From positions 1 to 64,000 of the forward strand of contig NZ_VLIY01000021.1 in NCBI RefSeq assembly GCF_007489285.1: a DNA stretch of 64,000 bases. Direction: 5' to 3'. The position numbers and the translations under genes are program-made. Shown piece by piece: positions 26,933 to 36,340 of the stretch; the first letter of the stretch is position 1; every line of letters begins with the position of its first letter. The DNA is from Skermania sp. ID1734. Its GTDB lineage: Bacteria; Actinomycetota; Actinomycetes; Mycobacteriales; Mycobacteriaceae. Under the pieces are notes generated by a model. That model was not told the DNA's origin. It saw nothing but the letters and a program-made list of their open reading frames with translations, and ran no database searches.

Positions 26933-27778
26933 TTACGGCCTTCTCACCCGCTCCAGGAATTTGCCGAGGTGCGCGGTGAATACAGCGTTGTCGTCGCCGG
27001 TGACCATGTGCCCGGCGTCGACCTCGACCAGCTCTGCTGTCGGAATGAGCTGCAGCAGTTCACGTGCACTCTCGGCGCTTACCAGGTCGGACTCTCGTCC
27101 GCGAACCAGCATGGTGGGCACGGTGATGCACGCCGCCGCCCGATTGAGCCGATCGACCGGCGAATTGCGGTCAGGATCCGCACCGAACTGGAGAAACTTT
27201 GGGTCCCAATGCCAATACCAACGGCCGTCGGTGCGCTGACGCAGGTTCTTTCGAAGCCCCTGCAGGTTTCGTGGACCACGCCGATTCGGTTGAAAGGCAT
27301 CGATCGCGGCGGCGGCCTCGTCGGGCGATGCGAAGCCTTGTGGCGCGCCACCAAGGAAGGCCTGCACTCGTTTTTGCCCGTCCCGATTGACTCGCGGGGC
27401 GATATCGACCAGCACCAGGCCAGCGCAGACTCCTCGGCGCTCTCCCTCGGCAACCAGCGCGACGCGACCGCCCAGCGACGCACCGACAAGCACCGGTCGA
27501 TCGTCGAGCGTGTCGATGAGCGCATAGAGGTCGGCCACAAAATGGTCGAGTGCATAGTCACCGCTCGGTGACCACTCGCTCTCACCGTGTCCACGGGCGT
27601 CCACAGTGATGCTCAACCAACCCTCGTCGGCAAGCTGCTTCGCGGTGCGCGCCCAGGAATGTCTGGTTTGGCCGCCGCCGTGGAGCAGCACTACCGTTCC
27701 GCGCCGGTGGGACGCGGGCAACCAGCGATCAGCGACCAGCCGCAGCCCCTGTGCACCAGCAAGTTCGAGCCGGGTCAC
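26933..27778 (-). CDS. Alpha/beta hydrolase (epoxide hydrolase/haloperoxidase-like)
   Basis: A 281-residue hydrolase. The oxyanion motif VVLLHGGGQTRHSW, the nucleophile Ser in VGASLGGRVA, a candidate Asp in VRGRESDLVS and the His in VDAGHMVTGDD form a serine triad. A cap domain of about 90 residues lies between. The GTG start overlaps the AraC stop by four bases, so translation is coupled. A serine rather than an aspartate nucleophile favours ester or C-C bond hydrolysis over epoxide or haloalkane hydrolysis. Substrate unknown. Confidence 0.88.
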   Translation of the reverse strand: MTRLELAGAQGLRLVADRWLPASHRRGTVVLLHGGGQTRHSWARTAKQLADEGWLSITVDARGHGESEWSPSGDYALDHFVADLYALIDTLDDRPVLVGASLGGRVALVAEGERRGVCAGLVLVDIAPRVNRDGQKRVQAFLGGAPQGFASPDEAAAAIDAFQPNRRGPRNLQGLRKNLRQRTDGRWYWHWDPKFLQFGADPDRNSPVDRLNRAAACITVPTMLVRGRESDLVSAESARELLQLIPTAELVEVDAGHMVTGDDNAVFTAHLGKFLERVRRP

Positions 27779-28749
27779 GGCCGCGCCTGGTGCAGCGTCT
27801 CGGAAGGCAGGATCCCGAAACGTTCCCGATACTGGTGCGCGAACCTACTGGGATGGAAGAAGTTCCATCGCGCGGCCACATCTGTGACCGCGCTGGCTGC
27901 GCCCGAGGATAACTCCAGATGCACGCGATCCAGACGGACATTGCGCAGATACGCAACCGGTGACACGCCGACCACGTCACGGAATCCCGTTTGCAGGGCG
28001 CGGGCGCTGACACCGGCCATCTCGACGAGGTCGGCGATGGTTACTTCCTCGTCGGCGTGCTCGTCGATGTATTGCACGATCTCCCGGATCTTCGAGCGCC
28101 GGCTATGCGCCGGGGTCCGGTTGAGCAGCGCGGTGAGCTGACTGGGCACTGTCATGAGCACCTGGGTCATGACGGCCGATTCCAGTTCCGAGCGCGCAGC
28201 AGGGATTGTGGAGATCCCGCCGTCCCGGGTGAGTTCGGCGTAGAGAAAGCCGGCCATGGCCACGAGTGCCTGGCCGCGACCGTTGCGCAGGTCGAACGTC
28301 AGGTCGAAGCGAAGCTCGTCCACCGGCTGACCGACCAGCCTGGCCGCATGTGCCTCTAGTTGATCCTTCGCCAGCTTGAGGTGGTACTGCCACGCATCGG
28401 CACTCCACTGGACGAGCACCGGAGCGTTGGGGCCGAAGGCCACCCCAGCGCTGCCTCCTTCGAAACTGCGCCGAACCCCGTTTTGCTCCACTGTGCTCTG
28501 CCCGGCCGCCAACAGGTTGATGTGGTAGCAGCGCCGCATCGGCGGTCCGATGAGGGTCGCCTCCGCGCCGTAGGACATGCGTCCGGCGGTGAGCCGAGGC
28601 GAGCTGGCGACGTCGAGCCGAAAGTCCAGCTTCTCGGCATTGCGAACGGTGAGGTCGTGGCGGGCGAACGCCGTCGAGACAGTTTCATGTGCCGCGTCCA
28701 GGTCGGACGTGCGTACGTTGAGCAGTCTCGGACCGGTCTCATGCGGCAT
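27775..28749 (-). CDS. AraC-family transcriptional regulator
   Basis: A 324-residue regulator starting MPHETGPRLLNVRTSD; GGAGGAG precedes the ATG at 28749. The N-terminal about 200 residues are an AraC_binding_2 (cupin-like) domain. The C-terminal two helix-turn-helix units are clear: VTIADLVEMAGVSARALQTG, then FRDVVGVSPVAYLRNVRLDR and WNFFHPSRFAHQYRERFG. It heads an operon with a hydrolase and a nitroreductase, and is divergent from the zinc-ribbon/HyuA/HyuB operon, which it may control. An AT-rich palindrome (28770-28784) lies 20 bp from its start. Confidence 0.92.
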   Translation of the reverse strand: MPHETGPRLLNVRTSDLDAAHETVSTAFARHDLTVRNAEKLDFRLDVASSPRLTAGRMSYGAEATLIGPPMRRCYHINLLAAGQSTVEQNGVRRSFEGGSAGVAFGPNAPVLVQWSADAWQYHLKLAKDQLEAHAARLVGQPVDELRFDLTFDLRNGRGQALVAMAGFLYAELTRDGGISTIPAARSELESAVMTQVLMTVPSQLTALLNRTPAHSRRSKIREIVQYIDEHADEEVTIADLVEMAGVSARALQTGFRDVVGVSPVAYLRNVRLDRVHLELSSGAASAVTDVAARWNFFHPSRFAHQYRERFGILPSETLHQARP

Positions 28750-28769
28750 CACAACTCCTCCTACCACGG

Positions 28770-28784
28770 AAATATATCATATTT
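28770..28784. promoter_or_regulatory. AT-rich palindrome upstream of araC-like gene
   Basis: AAATAT-ATC-ATATTT stands out strongly from the GC-rich surroundings, 20 bp upstream of the AraC gene start and 143 bp from the zinc-ribbon gene. Similar islands with an ATATNATAT core occur at 47844-47860, 52341-52360 and 57682-57702. It may be an operator or simply the -10 region. Confidence 0.4.
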
Positions 28785-28927
28785 GATCTGAGACCGCTAT
28801 CTTGCTTCGCCGCGCGGCTTCGCAAAGTGGCTGCTTCTGCTTCGCTCGGAGGATGGTGATCTAGCTCTCACTCAGCCTAAATTTTATATACGAACCTTCA
28901 ACGAGCTGCATACGGGAGATACGTCGC

Positions 28928-29146
28928 ATGTCCGAACCTGAAAACTCCGGCGATTCGCTGGTTCTCGAGCGCACCCCGGTCGAGGGCAGCTGTCCGCGCT
29001 GCGGCGCGGAAGAGCTACGCCGCTACCCCGTCATCGCAGAGACCGGCTGGCTCGAAGTGGTCAAGTGCCAGAACTGCCTGCTTTCCACTGAGCGCACACC
29101 GTGGAACCGGCTCGGGCCGATCCAGCTGCTCGTGGACATGATCTAG
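28928..29146 (+). CDS. Small zinc-ribbon protein of a HyuA/HyuB cassette
   Basis: A 72-residue protein with a four-cysteine ribbon at Cys22, Cys25, Cys47 and Cys50 (CPRCG, then KCQNC). It is 14 bp upstream of hyuA-like and heads a six-gene operon. A second protein with the same cysteine spacing and the shared PVE, RYPV and VVKCQ segments lies beside the other HyuB (61285-61545). Acetone and acetophenone carboxylases contain a small zinc-binding subunit beside HyuA/HyuB-like large subunits, so this is probably the small subunit of such a complex. The family link is inference from context, size and the zinc site. Confidence 0.75.
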   Translation: MSEPENSGDSLVLERTPVEGSCPRCGAEELRRYPVIAETGWLEVVKCQNCLLSTERTPWNRLGPIQLLVDMI

Positions 29147-29159
29147 AGAGGTAAGAAAT

Positions 29160-31199
29160 ATGTTTGCAGTCGATGTCGGCGGCACCTTTACCGACGTCGT
29201 CGCGTGGCGCGACGGCACGATCCACACAGCGAAAGTCTCCACCGACTACCGAGATGTTTCGGGGTCCGTGCTGCAGGGCGCGGAAACCCTGGGCGTCGAA
29301 GGCTCCCGAGTGTTCAACCACGCCAGCACTCACGGCCTGAATGCGGTCATCACCCGCCGACTGCCCAAGGTCGGTTTCCTCACCACCGAGGGTCACCGCG
29401 ACATCCTCGACATGGGGCGAGTGTGGAGACCGGCGGACGCCATGCTGAACCCACACTGGCGACGCAGCTTCGGTGACGCCTCCCGGCCGCTCGTGCCGCG
29501 CTACCTGCGCCGCGGCATCCGCGAGCGGATCACCGCCGACGGTAGCGTGCTGTTCGAACTGGACGAAGCCCAGGCTCGCGCCGAACTCGAGGTTCTGCGC
29601 AAGTGCGGGGTCACCGGCATCGCCATCTGCTTACTCAACGCCTACATCAACGACGCGCACGAGGTGCGCTTGCGTGAGCTCGCCCGCGAAATCCTCGGCG
29701 ATATCCCTTGCTCGATCTCGAGCGAGGTATCGCCACTAGCCAAGGAATACGCGCGCGCGTCGACCACGCTGGTCGACACATTGATGAAGATCATCTACTC
29801 CGACTACACCGCGCGGCTCGAGAAGGGCCTGACCGATCTGCGGTTCGACGGTCAGCTCAACTTCGCCGACTGCGCCGCCACACTCGTCCCATCCAATCGT
29901 GCGATGGAGCACCCCTTCCGCATCGTCTTTTCCGGACCGGCCGCGGGCACCATCGCGTGTGCCCACTTCGGGGCGTTGCTGGGTGAGCAGGATCTGCTCT
30001 GCGCCGACGTCGGCGGCACGTCGATCGACATCAGTGTGGTGACGGCAGGCGAGCCCTTCGTGAATACGACGTTCGAACTCGAGCACGACCTCGTCGTGAA
30101 CGCCTTGGCCAACGACATCTCCAGCATCGGCGCCGGCGGCGGCAGCATCGTCTCAATCGGGCTGGCCGGCGAAATCCAGGTCGGACCGGACAGCGCGGGC
30201 TCCGATCCGGGCCCGGCCTGCTACGGCCGGGGCGGAACGCAGCCCACAACCACCGATACCTGCCTACTGATCGGGATCATCAACCCCGACGAGTTCGCCG
30301 GCGGTGAGCTGCATCTCGACCCGGAGCTGTCAAAGCAGGCGTTCGAGAACCTCGAGTCCGAATTCTCACTGGCGCAGCGAGTTCGGTACGCCTACGAAAT
30401 GGCGGTCAACAACATGGCCGAGGGCGTCTTCAACGTCGCGATCCGCAACGGCGTGGACCCGCGAGACTACAGCCTCGTGGCCTACGGAGCCGCCGGCCCG
30501 ATGCTGCTGCCAGCGGTACTCGACACGGTGCACTGCAAGCAGGTGATCGTGCCGCCGAATCCGGGACTGTTCTCCGCGCTGGGACTGCTCTCGGCAGACC
30601 AGGTCTTCACCGTGAACCGCAGTGCCTACATGATTCTGACGCCGGCGGCGGCGCCGAAGATCGATGCCCTCTACGCAGACATGGAAGCGCAGTTGCGGGA
30701 GCGGATCGACACCGGCAGCGGCATCACCTTGCAGCGCAGCATGGACGCGCACCTGGCCGGACAAAGCTGGGACACGCCGTTCGTGCCCATTCCCGACGGC
30801 ACGATCGACGAAGCCGCGTTGGAAACCATCATCCAGAATTTCCACGACACCTATGAAGCCCGTTCCGGCAACCGATTCGACGTCATGCCGGTCGAGGGTG
30901 TCACGTTCCGCGTGCGTGCCGTTCTCGACACCGAGAAGGTGACCTACCCAGAACTTCCCGAACGTGGCGACGAACCCCTCGAACCGGCCCGGACCACGGT
31001 ACTGCGCTACCTCGGCGACATCGAATCCGATGGTGTGGGAGAGCAAGTGGCGAACGTGTACGACCGCTCCGCGCTGCGCGCGGGCGACGTGTTGGATGGT
31101 CCGGCAATCGTCAACGAAGGACTGTCCACGACCCACATCGGCGCCGGGCAGAGCGCCACCGTCGGCCGCTACGGCGAGATGATTATTCGGAAGAAGTGA
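29160..31199 (+). CDS. Hydantoinase/oxoprolinase family subunit A (HyuA-like)
   Basis: A 679-residue ATP-dependent subunit. The N-terminal FAVDVGGTFTDVV and the central CADVGGTSIDISVV are actin-fold phosphate motifs. IGAGGGSIVSIGLAGEIQVG followed by GPDSAGSDPGPACYGRGG is the family signature, and VAYGAAGPMLLPAVL follows. Members hydrolyse ATP to open lactam rings (hydantoinase, oxoprolinase) or to activate ketones for carboxylation (acetone, acetophenone carboxylase). The zinc-ribbon gene before it and the acyl-CoA ligase after it favour a carboxylase-type role. The ribosome site is AGAGGTAAG; hyuB-like begins 4 bp after the stop. Confidence 0.9.
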   Translation: MFAVDVGGTFTDVVAWRDGTIHTAKVSTDYRDVSGSVLQGAETLGVEGSRVFNHASTHGLNAVITRRLPKVGFLTTEGHRDILDMGRVWRPADAMLNPHWRRSFGDASRPLVPRYLRRGIRERITADGSVLFELDEAQARAELEVLRKCGVTGIAICLLNAYINDAHEVRLRELAREILGDIPCSISSEVSPLAKEYARASTTLVDTLMKIIYSDYTARLEKGLTDLRFDGQLNFADCAATLVPSNRAMEHPFRIVFSGPAAGTIACAHFGALLGEQDLLCADVGGTSIDISVVTAGEPFVNTTFELEHDLVVNALANDISSIGAGGGSIVSIGLAGEIQVGPDSAGSDPGPACYGRGGTQPTTTDTCLLIGIINPDEFAGGELHLDPELSKQAFENLESEFSLAQRVRYAYEMAVNNMAEGVFNVAIRNGVDPRDYSLVAYGAAGPMLLPAVLDTVHCKQVIVPPNPGLFSALGLLSADQVFTVNRSAYMILTPAAAPKIDALYADMEAQLRERIDTGSGITLQRSMDAHLAGQSWDTPFVPIPDGTIDEAALETIIQNFHDTYEARSGNRFDVMPVEGVTFRVRAVLDTEKVTYPELPERGDEPLEPARTTVLRYLGDIESDGVGEQVANVYDRSALRAGDVLDGPAIVNEGLSTTHIGAGQSATVGRYGEMIIRKK

Positions 31200-31203
31200 C
31201 GCA

Positions 31204-33129
31204 ATGACTACTGAAACCACTCGCCTGCGCGAGATCTCCGACGACGAGTTCACCGATCGGTACCACTGTGACCGGTTCACCGCATCGGTCATCGTCAATC
31301 GACTGCACTACGCGGTCGAACACATGTCGGCCGGATTCATGCGCGAGGCGTTCTCGCCGATCATCCGGGACTGGTACGACTTCGCCTGCACGGTGAGCGG
31401 ACCGCCAGAGCAGGGCTACCCGATGGCCGTGGTGAGCAACAGCCTGGTCGTTTTCCTCGGCACGATGGGTGACGCGGTTCGCAATGCAGTCGAGGAATAC
31501 GGCGCGGAGAATCTACGTCCTGGCGACATCCTCATCTGTAACGACCCCTATCGCGGTGGCCGCCATGTCAACGATGTGGCCTTCACCCGGCCCGTATTCG
31601 TCGACGGCAAGATCGTCTCGTTCGTGAACATGTGTGCGCACCAGCTCGACATGGGCGGCACGGTGCCGGGCGGGTTCTCCGCCACGAAGGCCAACGTCTA
31701 CGAGAACGGCCTGGTCATTCCGCCGATGCTGTTGTGGTCTGCCGACAAGCCGGTTCGATCGGCGTTCAGCTTGATCTTCGACAACACCCGTTGGGGCGGA
31801 ATGCTATTGCCCGACTTCAAGAGCATCTACCAGCAGCTCAAGCTCGGTGAGCAGCTCGTTCTCGACAACATCAACCGCTACGGTCTCGACGCCTATCTGG
31901 GCACCCTGACCTATGCCTGCGACACCTCCGCCGAGCGGATGCGGGACGCGATCGCGCTCGTTCCCGACGGCGACTACGAGGGGTCGGCGCTGATCGACGC
32001 CGACGGACTCGACGACACCATCGACTACACGGTGCGGGTGAAGCTGCGCAAGCGCGGCAACGACATCGAGGTGGATCTCTCCGGCACCTCACCGCAGGCT
32101 CGAACGTGCATCAACTGTGGCGTGCTCGACGCAAAAACGTCCGTCGGTGTCGCGCTGACCATGCTGCTGGACCCGGAGACACCGTTCACGTCAGGGACAT
32201 GGCGCAATATCGACTTGGCCGCTCCCCCAGGCACGTTGGTGTCGTCGCTGCCGCCAGATGGCGGAATCATGATGTTCTGGGAAGCGTCCGGGGCGGTCGT
32301 GTCGGCGATCTTCGACGCGCTCAACCCCGTGCTTGGCGAAAAAGGCGTGGCCGGTGACTACGGTTCGACCAACACGCACAACGCTTCAGGAGTGCGGGCC
32401 GACGGCACGCCATGGACCAGCGCCACGCAATGCGGCGGCGAGCACGGGCCTTGGGGCGCAACAAAAGCCGGTGATGGAGACAGCTACACAGTGTTGTTCT
32501 TCCTCAACAATCTCGACCCGGCCACCGAAACCATCGAGCACGATTCACCGGTGGTCATGTTGCGCAAGGAACACGCCATCGACACCGGCGGACCCGGAAC
32601 CTTCCGCGGTGGAGCCGCCAACCTCAAGGACACCTTGTGGCTGACCGATGCCAACCAGTACCTCTCGCCGTTCCGGACGAAGGTGCCCAGTGGCGTCGGC
32701 GCGGACGGCGGCAACGCCGGACCCAACGGGGCGATGTGGATCTTCCCGCCGACAGACACCGAACGGAACGGGCTGATCGCCACGACGCCCTGCGTCTATC
32801 GCGACAGCATCCCGGTTGCGGGGGTTCTCGACCCCGAGACCAAGGCGCTGGACCCCGAGCACGGCAGCTACCACTACTTCGCCAGCGAGGCGGTGTGGAA
32901 GACGAAGGCGGGCTCTGTGCTTCGTTGCCTGACCAATGGCGGTGGGGGCTGGGGTGATCCGTTCGCCCGCGACCCGCAGCGCGTACTCGCCGACGTGCGC
33001 GACGAATACGTCAGCATCGACGGTGCTGCTCGCGACTACGGCGTAGTGGTCGTGGGTGATCCACACAACGACCCCGAAGGCCTGACGATAGATCGCCAAG
33101 CCACCGAAAAGCTGCGCGCCGGTCGGTGA
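31204..33129 (+). CDS. Hydantoinase/oxoprolinase family subunit B (HyuB-like)
   Basis: A 641-residue partner of HyuA. Family blocks are NDPYRGGRHVNDVAFTRPVF, CAHQLDMGGTVPGGFS, VDLSGTSPQARTCIN, GPGTFRGGAANLKDTLW and the glycine-rich GGGGWGDPFARDP near the C-terminus. HyuB forms the catalytic or metal-binding half of these ATP-dependent complexes. It starts 4 bp after the HyuA stop, so equal expression is expected. A paralogue is at 61567-63489 with the same gene neighbours (zinc ribbon, acyl-CoA synthetase). Substrate specificity cannot be read from the sequence. Confidence 0.9.
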   Translation: MTTETTRLREISDDEFTDRYHCDRFTASVIVNRLHYAVEHMSAGFMREAFSPIIRDWYDFACTVSGPPEQGYPMAVVSNSLVVFLGTMGDAVRNAVEEYGAENLRPGDILICNDPYRGGRHVNDVAFTRPVFVDGKIVSFVNMCAHQLDMGGTVPGGFSATKANVYENGLVIPPMLLWSADKPVRSAFSLIFDNTRWGGMLLPDFKSIYQQLKLGEQLVLDNINRYGLDAYLGTLTYACDTSAERMRDAIALVPDGDYEGSALIDADGLDDTIDYTVRVKLRKRGNDIEVDLSGTSPQARTCINCGVLDAKTSVGVALTMLLDPETPFTSGTWRNIDLAAPPGTLVSSLPPDGGIMMFWEASGAVVSAIFDALNPVLGEKGVAGDYGSTNTHNASGVRADGTPWTSATQCGGEHGPWGATKAGDGDSYTVLFFLNNLDPATETIEHDSPVVMLRKEHAIDTGGPGTFRGGAANLKDTLWLTDANQYLSPFRTKVPSGVGADGGNAGPNGAMWIFPPTDTERNGLIATTPCVYRDSIPVAGVLDPETKALDPEHGSYHYFASEAVWKTKAGSVLRCLTNGGGGWGDPFARDPQRVLADVRDEYVSIDGAARDYGVVVVGDPHNDPEGLTIDRQATEKLRAGR

Positions 33130-33162
33130 TCGAGCTTCGCCAAACTGAAAGGACCATCCTCC

Positions 33163-33891
33163 GTGATTCCCGAATTCAAAGACCGCAACCTCTTCTTCGC
33201 CTTCTCCACATTCACCGGGGAACGTGCCGTATTCGACAAGTGGTACGACGAAGAGCACATCCCGCAGGTAACCGACGCTACCGGGATGGTGGGGGCGCAA
33301 CGCTTCGTCGTAGCAGACACCAAGCCGCTCAACGGAACTGAGCCGATCGACTACGGCCACCTGGCCATGTACGAGCTCGAGGGCAGCCCAGCGGCCTTCC
33401 GCGAGGAGGTCAAGGAGATGCTCATGTCCGGTGAAATGGTGTTGCCGGACTTTATGGTTCAGCCGTTCAAGGCGCTGTTCCTGGAGCCGCTGAGCCCTCC
33501 GCAGTATGGCGACGCGGCCAAAGAGCTGGAGAATCTCGATGACCGGCATCTCTGGTTGGTCTTCAGCCGTCCGCCGGCCGACCGTGCGACTTTCGAGAAG
33601 TGGTACGACGAAGAACACATTCCGGATGTCTTGTCCGCGCCCGGTCTGGTTCGGGCGCAACGGTTCGGGATGTCGCCGGTTAAGCCACTTCCCGGGGTCG
33701 TGGTGCCCGAGTGCGAGCATCTGGCGGTGTACGAGATCGCCGGCGATCCGGGACCGCTTCGTGAGCATGTCAAGCAGCAACTCATCTCGGGCGAGATGGT
33801 GCTGCCCGACTTCATGAATCAGAGCTTTCCCGCGATGTTCCTGCGGCCGGTGAGCCCGTTCTGGTTAGCAGCGGGGGCACTGCAGAAATGA
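33163..33891 (+). CDS. Tandem EthD-like dimeric alpha/beta-barrel protein
   Basis: A 242-residue protein made of two near-identical halves (about 1-115 and 120-235). Each half has F(D/E)KWYDEEHIP(Q/D)V near its start and MLMSGEMVLPDFM or QLISGEMVLPDFM near its end. This is an internal duplication of the EthD/ferredoxin-like fold that normally dimerises, so the protein should form a barrel alone. EthD-like proteins accompany catabolic oxygenases and hydrolases, some with dehydratase or cyclase activity. It starts with GTG at 33163 after AAAGGA, and its stop overlaps the next start by four bases. Confidence 0.82.
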   Translation: MIPEFKDRNLFFAFSTFTGERAVFDKWYDEEHIPQVTDATGMVGAQRFVVADTKPLNGTEPIDYGHLAMYELEGSPAAFREEVKEMLMSGEMVLPDFMVQPFKALFLEPLSPPQYGDAAKELENLDDRHLWLVFSRPPADRATFEKWYDEEHIPDVLSAPGLVRAQRFGMSPVKPLPGVVVPECEHLAVYEIAGDPGPLREHVKQQLISGEMVLPDFMNQSFPAMFLRPVSPFWLAAGALQK

Positions 33892-35474
33892 ACCTCAACT
33901 GGGTCGTGGACGCCGTGTCGAGCCAGGTTCCGCTGACTGAGCCCGACCGGATCGCGCTCAGTTTCGATGGCACCGTACGCACCACTTACGGCGAACTCGA
34001 GGAAGGCACCCGCCGCTACGCGCGAGCGCTACGAGACCTGGGTCTGAACAAAGGCGATCGCCTCGGTCTACTGCTGTACAACGACGCTGAATACCCGGCA
34101 CTGCTCATGGCGGCCGCGCGTCTCGGCGTGATCGTGGTCCGCCTGAACTTCCGGCTGACGGCGGCGGAAGTGGAATTCATCCTCTCCGATTCCGGTGCAT
34201 CGGTGGTGATTGTGCACAGCAGCCTGCTCGATCGAGTTGCGCCCGTGCGGGAAAAGTCGGGCGTCGCAAGCGTTGTGGTGGTCGCCGATTCCGACGATCC
34301 GATTCCTGACTGGGCGCAGGCTTTCGAGGAGCTGAAGGGCAAGGATGCGTTGACCCGGGCGGAGTTACCGGTGGTGGCGCCGTCCGACCCACTGTGTCTG
34401 ATCTATACCTCGGGCACGACCGGTCTGCCCAAGGGCGCGATCTGGTCGCACGCCAATACCGTCAATATTGCCGCCATGCAGGCCCTGCGCTGGCAGTTCG
34501 GCAAAGACACCGTCGCGCTGGTACCCGGACCGATCTATCACGCCGGCGGATTCGAGGCGGTATTCCTGCCGGCCTTGCTCATGCAAGGCCGTGCCGTATA
34601 CCTGCAATCGGGCGGCTTCTCTACCGACCGGTTCCTCGAGGTCCTGCAGGCCGAACAGGTCACCGACTGTCTGCTGTTCCCGTTCATCCTCACCGACCTA
34701 CTCCATCGCGACGACCTCGAGCACATATTGCCAAAGTCATTGCGCCGGTTCATCCTCGGCGGTGACATGCTGATGCCGTCGACAGCCCAGGAGGTCAAGC
34801 GCCGGCTACCCCACATCAAGCTCTGTCAGGTGTTCGGCCTGACCGAGGGCGGTGCCATCGCCACCACGCTCGAAGACGACGACTTTTTGACCCAACCCAA
34901 GTCCATCGGCCGTCCGTTGCCCCTGGGCGAGGCACGCGTCATCCGAGAGGACGACACTCTCGCCGATGTCGATGAAGTCGGCGAGATCGAGGTCCGAAAC
35001 GCCGGCGTGTGCGCCGGATATTGGAACAGACCTGAGGCCAACGCTGCCACGTTTTATGACGGCTGGTGCCGCACAGGCGATCTGGGCTATGTGAACGCCG
35101 ATGGCTTCTTGCACTTGTCCGGCCGCGCCAAGGACATGATTCGCAGCGGCGGGGAGAACATCTACCCCGCAGAGATAGAGAAGGTGCTTTCGGCGCACCC
35201 AGCGGTGCAGGCGACGGCGGTCGTCGGCGTCCCCGACACCCGCTTCACCGAGGTGGGCTGCGCCGTTGTGGTGGCCGAACCCGGACCCACACCCGACCCC
35301 GCTGAGCTGCGCGCGTTTTGTCGTGAGCAACTCGCCGGGTACAAGGTGCCCAAGTATTTCGTATTCGTGGACGAACTGCCCATGAACGCCTCCGGCAAAG
35401 TTCTCAAATACCAACTGCGCCATACCTACGCCGATATCGAAGCTCGATCGACAGGAGAGAAGTCACCAGCATGA
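33888..35474 (+). CDS. Acyl-CoA synthetase (AMP-forming)
   Basis: A 528-residue ligase with P-loop YTSGTTGLPKGAIWSH, A5 motif VFGLTEGGAIATT, hinge CRTGDLGYVNADGFLHLSGR followed by AKDMIRSGGENIYP, and the A10 lysine in PMNASGKVLKYQL. It makes acyl-CoA from a carboxylate, ATP and CoA. The start overlaps the EthD-like stop and the stop overlaps the SDR start by four bases each. In acetophenone-type pathways a dedicated ligase activates the beta-keto acid formed by the carboxylase. That is the role proposed here, by analogy. Confidence 0.92.
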   Translation: MNLNWVVDAVSSQVPLTEPDRIALSFDGTVRTTYGELEEGTRRYARALRDLGLNKGDRLGLLLYNDAEYPALLMAAARLGVIVVRLNFRLTAAEVEFILSDSGASVVIVHSSLLDRVAPVREKSGVASVVVVADSDDPIPDWAQAFEELKGKDALTRAELPVVAPSDPLCLIYTSGTTGLPKGAIWSHANTVNIAAMQALRWQFGKDTVALVPGPIYHAGGFEAVFLPALLMQGRAVYLQSGGFSTDRFLEVLQAEQVTDCLLFPFILTDLLHRDDLEHILPKSLRRFILGGDMLMPSTAQEVKRRLPHIKLCQVFGLTEGGAIATTLEDDDFLTQPKSIGRPLPLGEARVIREDDTLADVDEVGEIEVRNAGVCAGYWNRPEANAATFYDGWCRTGDLGYVNADGFLHLSGRAKDMIRSGGENIYPAEIEKVLSAHPAVQATAVVGVPDTRFTEVGCAVVVAEPGPTPDPAELRAFCREQLAGYKVPKYFVFVDELPMNASGKVLKYQLRHTYADIEARSTGEKSPA

Positions 35475-36271
35475 GTACGCTCGATCGTGGACACAAGCCT
35501 GAGTTCGTGCTGATCAGCGGCGCGGCCGGCGGTGTGGGTTCGGCGACCGCTCGCCGCTTTGCCGCCGACGGAGCAAAGGTCGCAGTCACCGACATCAACG
35601 CCGAACGGCTCAAGGAACTCGCGGATGAGATCGGTGGGCTGGCATTGCCCGCCGACGGCACCCAGCGAGAGGCCGTGCGCGATGTGGTCGCTCAGGCCGT
35701 CACCGAATTCGGCGGGCTGGATACCGTCATCGCGGGGCAGGGCGCCGCGGTCTCCGGAAACGCCAGCGCCAAGGGGGATCCCGCTTGGTTCAAGGCGTTC
35801 GACGTGAACCTGCACGGTGGCTTCTATCTGGTGAGCGAGGCCCTCCCCCACCTCGCAGCGCGACGCGGTTCCATCGTGATGATTTCCTCGTCGGCTGGGA
35901 CGCACTCGGGACCGCCGGGAACGGTCGGCTACACCGCGGCCAAGGCGGGCGTGATCGGCCTTGTGCGCTGGCTGGCCAGGGATTTCGGACCGCGCGGTGT
36001 CCGGGTCAACGCCGTGGTGCCGGGCTGGGTTCGCACCCCGCTGGGTGAGGGCGCAATGAGTTACCTCGCGCAACGCGAAAACATCACCGTCGATGAGGCG
36101 TACGCGCTGGCAACGAGCCACGTACCCTTGCGTCGGGCCGCCGAGCCGGAGGAGATCGCTGCTGTGTGCGCCTTCCTGGCGTCGCCGGATGCCTCTATTG
36201 TCACGGGGCATGCACTCGTTGCCGACGGTGGCGGCGCTGCGGTGGATACCGCGACCATAGTCTTCGATTGA
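35471..36271 (+). CDS. Short-chain dehydrogenase/reductase
   Basis: A 266-residue SDR. The coenzyme motif is SGAAGGVGSATA (Ser in place of the usual Thr), the active site is MISSSAGTHSGPPGTVGYTA with YTAAK, and NAVVPGWVRTPLGEG follows. The usual NAG triad is altered to AGQGAAV. An Asp in the second strand (VTDINAERL) favours NAD. It is the last gene of the zinc-ribbon/HyuA/HyuB operon, with a 4-base overlap, and is followed by a strong hairpin. It may supply the ketone from an alcohol, or reduce a keto product. Confidence 0.9.
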   Translation: MSTLDRGHKPEFVLISGAAGGVGSATARRFAADGAKVAVTDINAERLKELADEIGGLALPADGTQREAVRDVVAQAVTEFGGLDTVIAGQGAAVSGNASAKGDPAWFKAFDVNLHGGFYLVSEALPHLAARRGSIVMISSSAGTHSGPPGTVGYTAAKAGVIGLVRWLARDFGPRGVRVNAVVPGWVRTPLGEGAMSYLAQRENITVDEAYALATSHVPLRRAAEPEEIAAVCAFLASPDASIVTGHALVADGGGAAVDTATIVFD

Positions 36272-36277
36272 CCCGCC

Positions 36278-36340
36278 TTGCCACCTAGTCGATTTCGACA
36301 GATTCAGCCTTGAACCACGTCGAAAACGGCTAGGTGGCAA
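36278..36340. terminator. Long hairpin after the HyuA/HyuB operon
   Basis: The 11-bp arms TTGCCACCTAG (36278-36288) and CTAGGTGGCAA (36330-36340) enclose a second stem, TTCGAC with GTCGAA. It begins 6 bp after the SDR stop at 36271. Most simply it is the operon terminator. The nested two-stem design is unusual for that. Confidence 0.65.
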
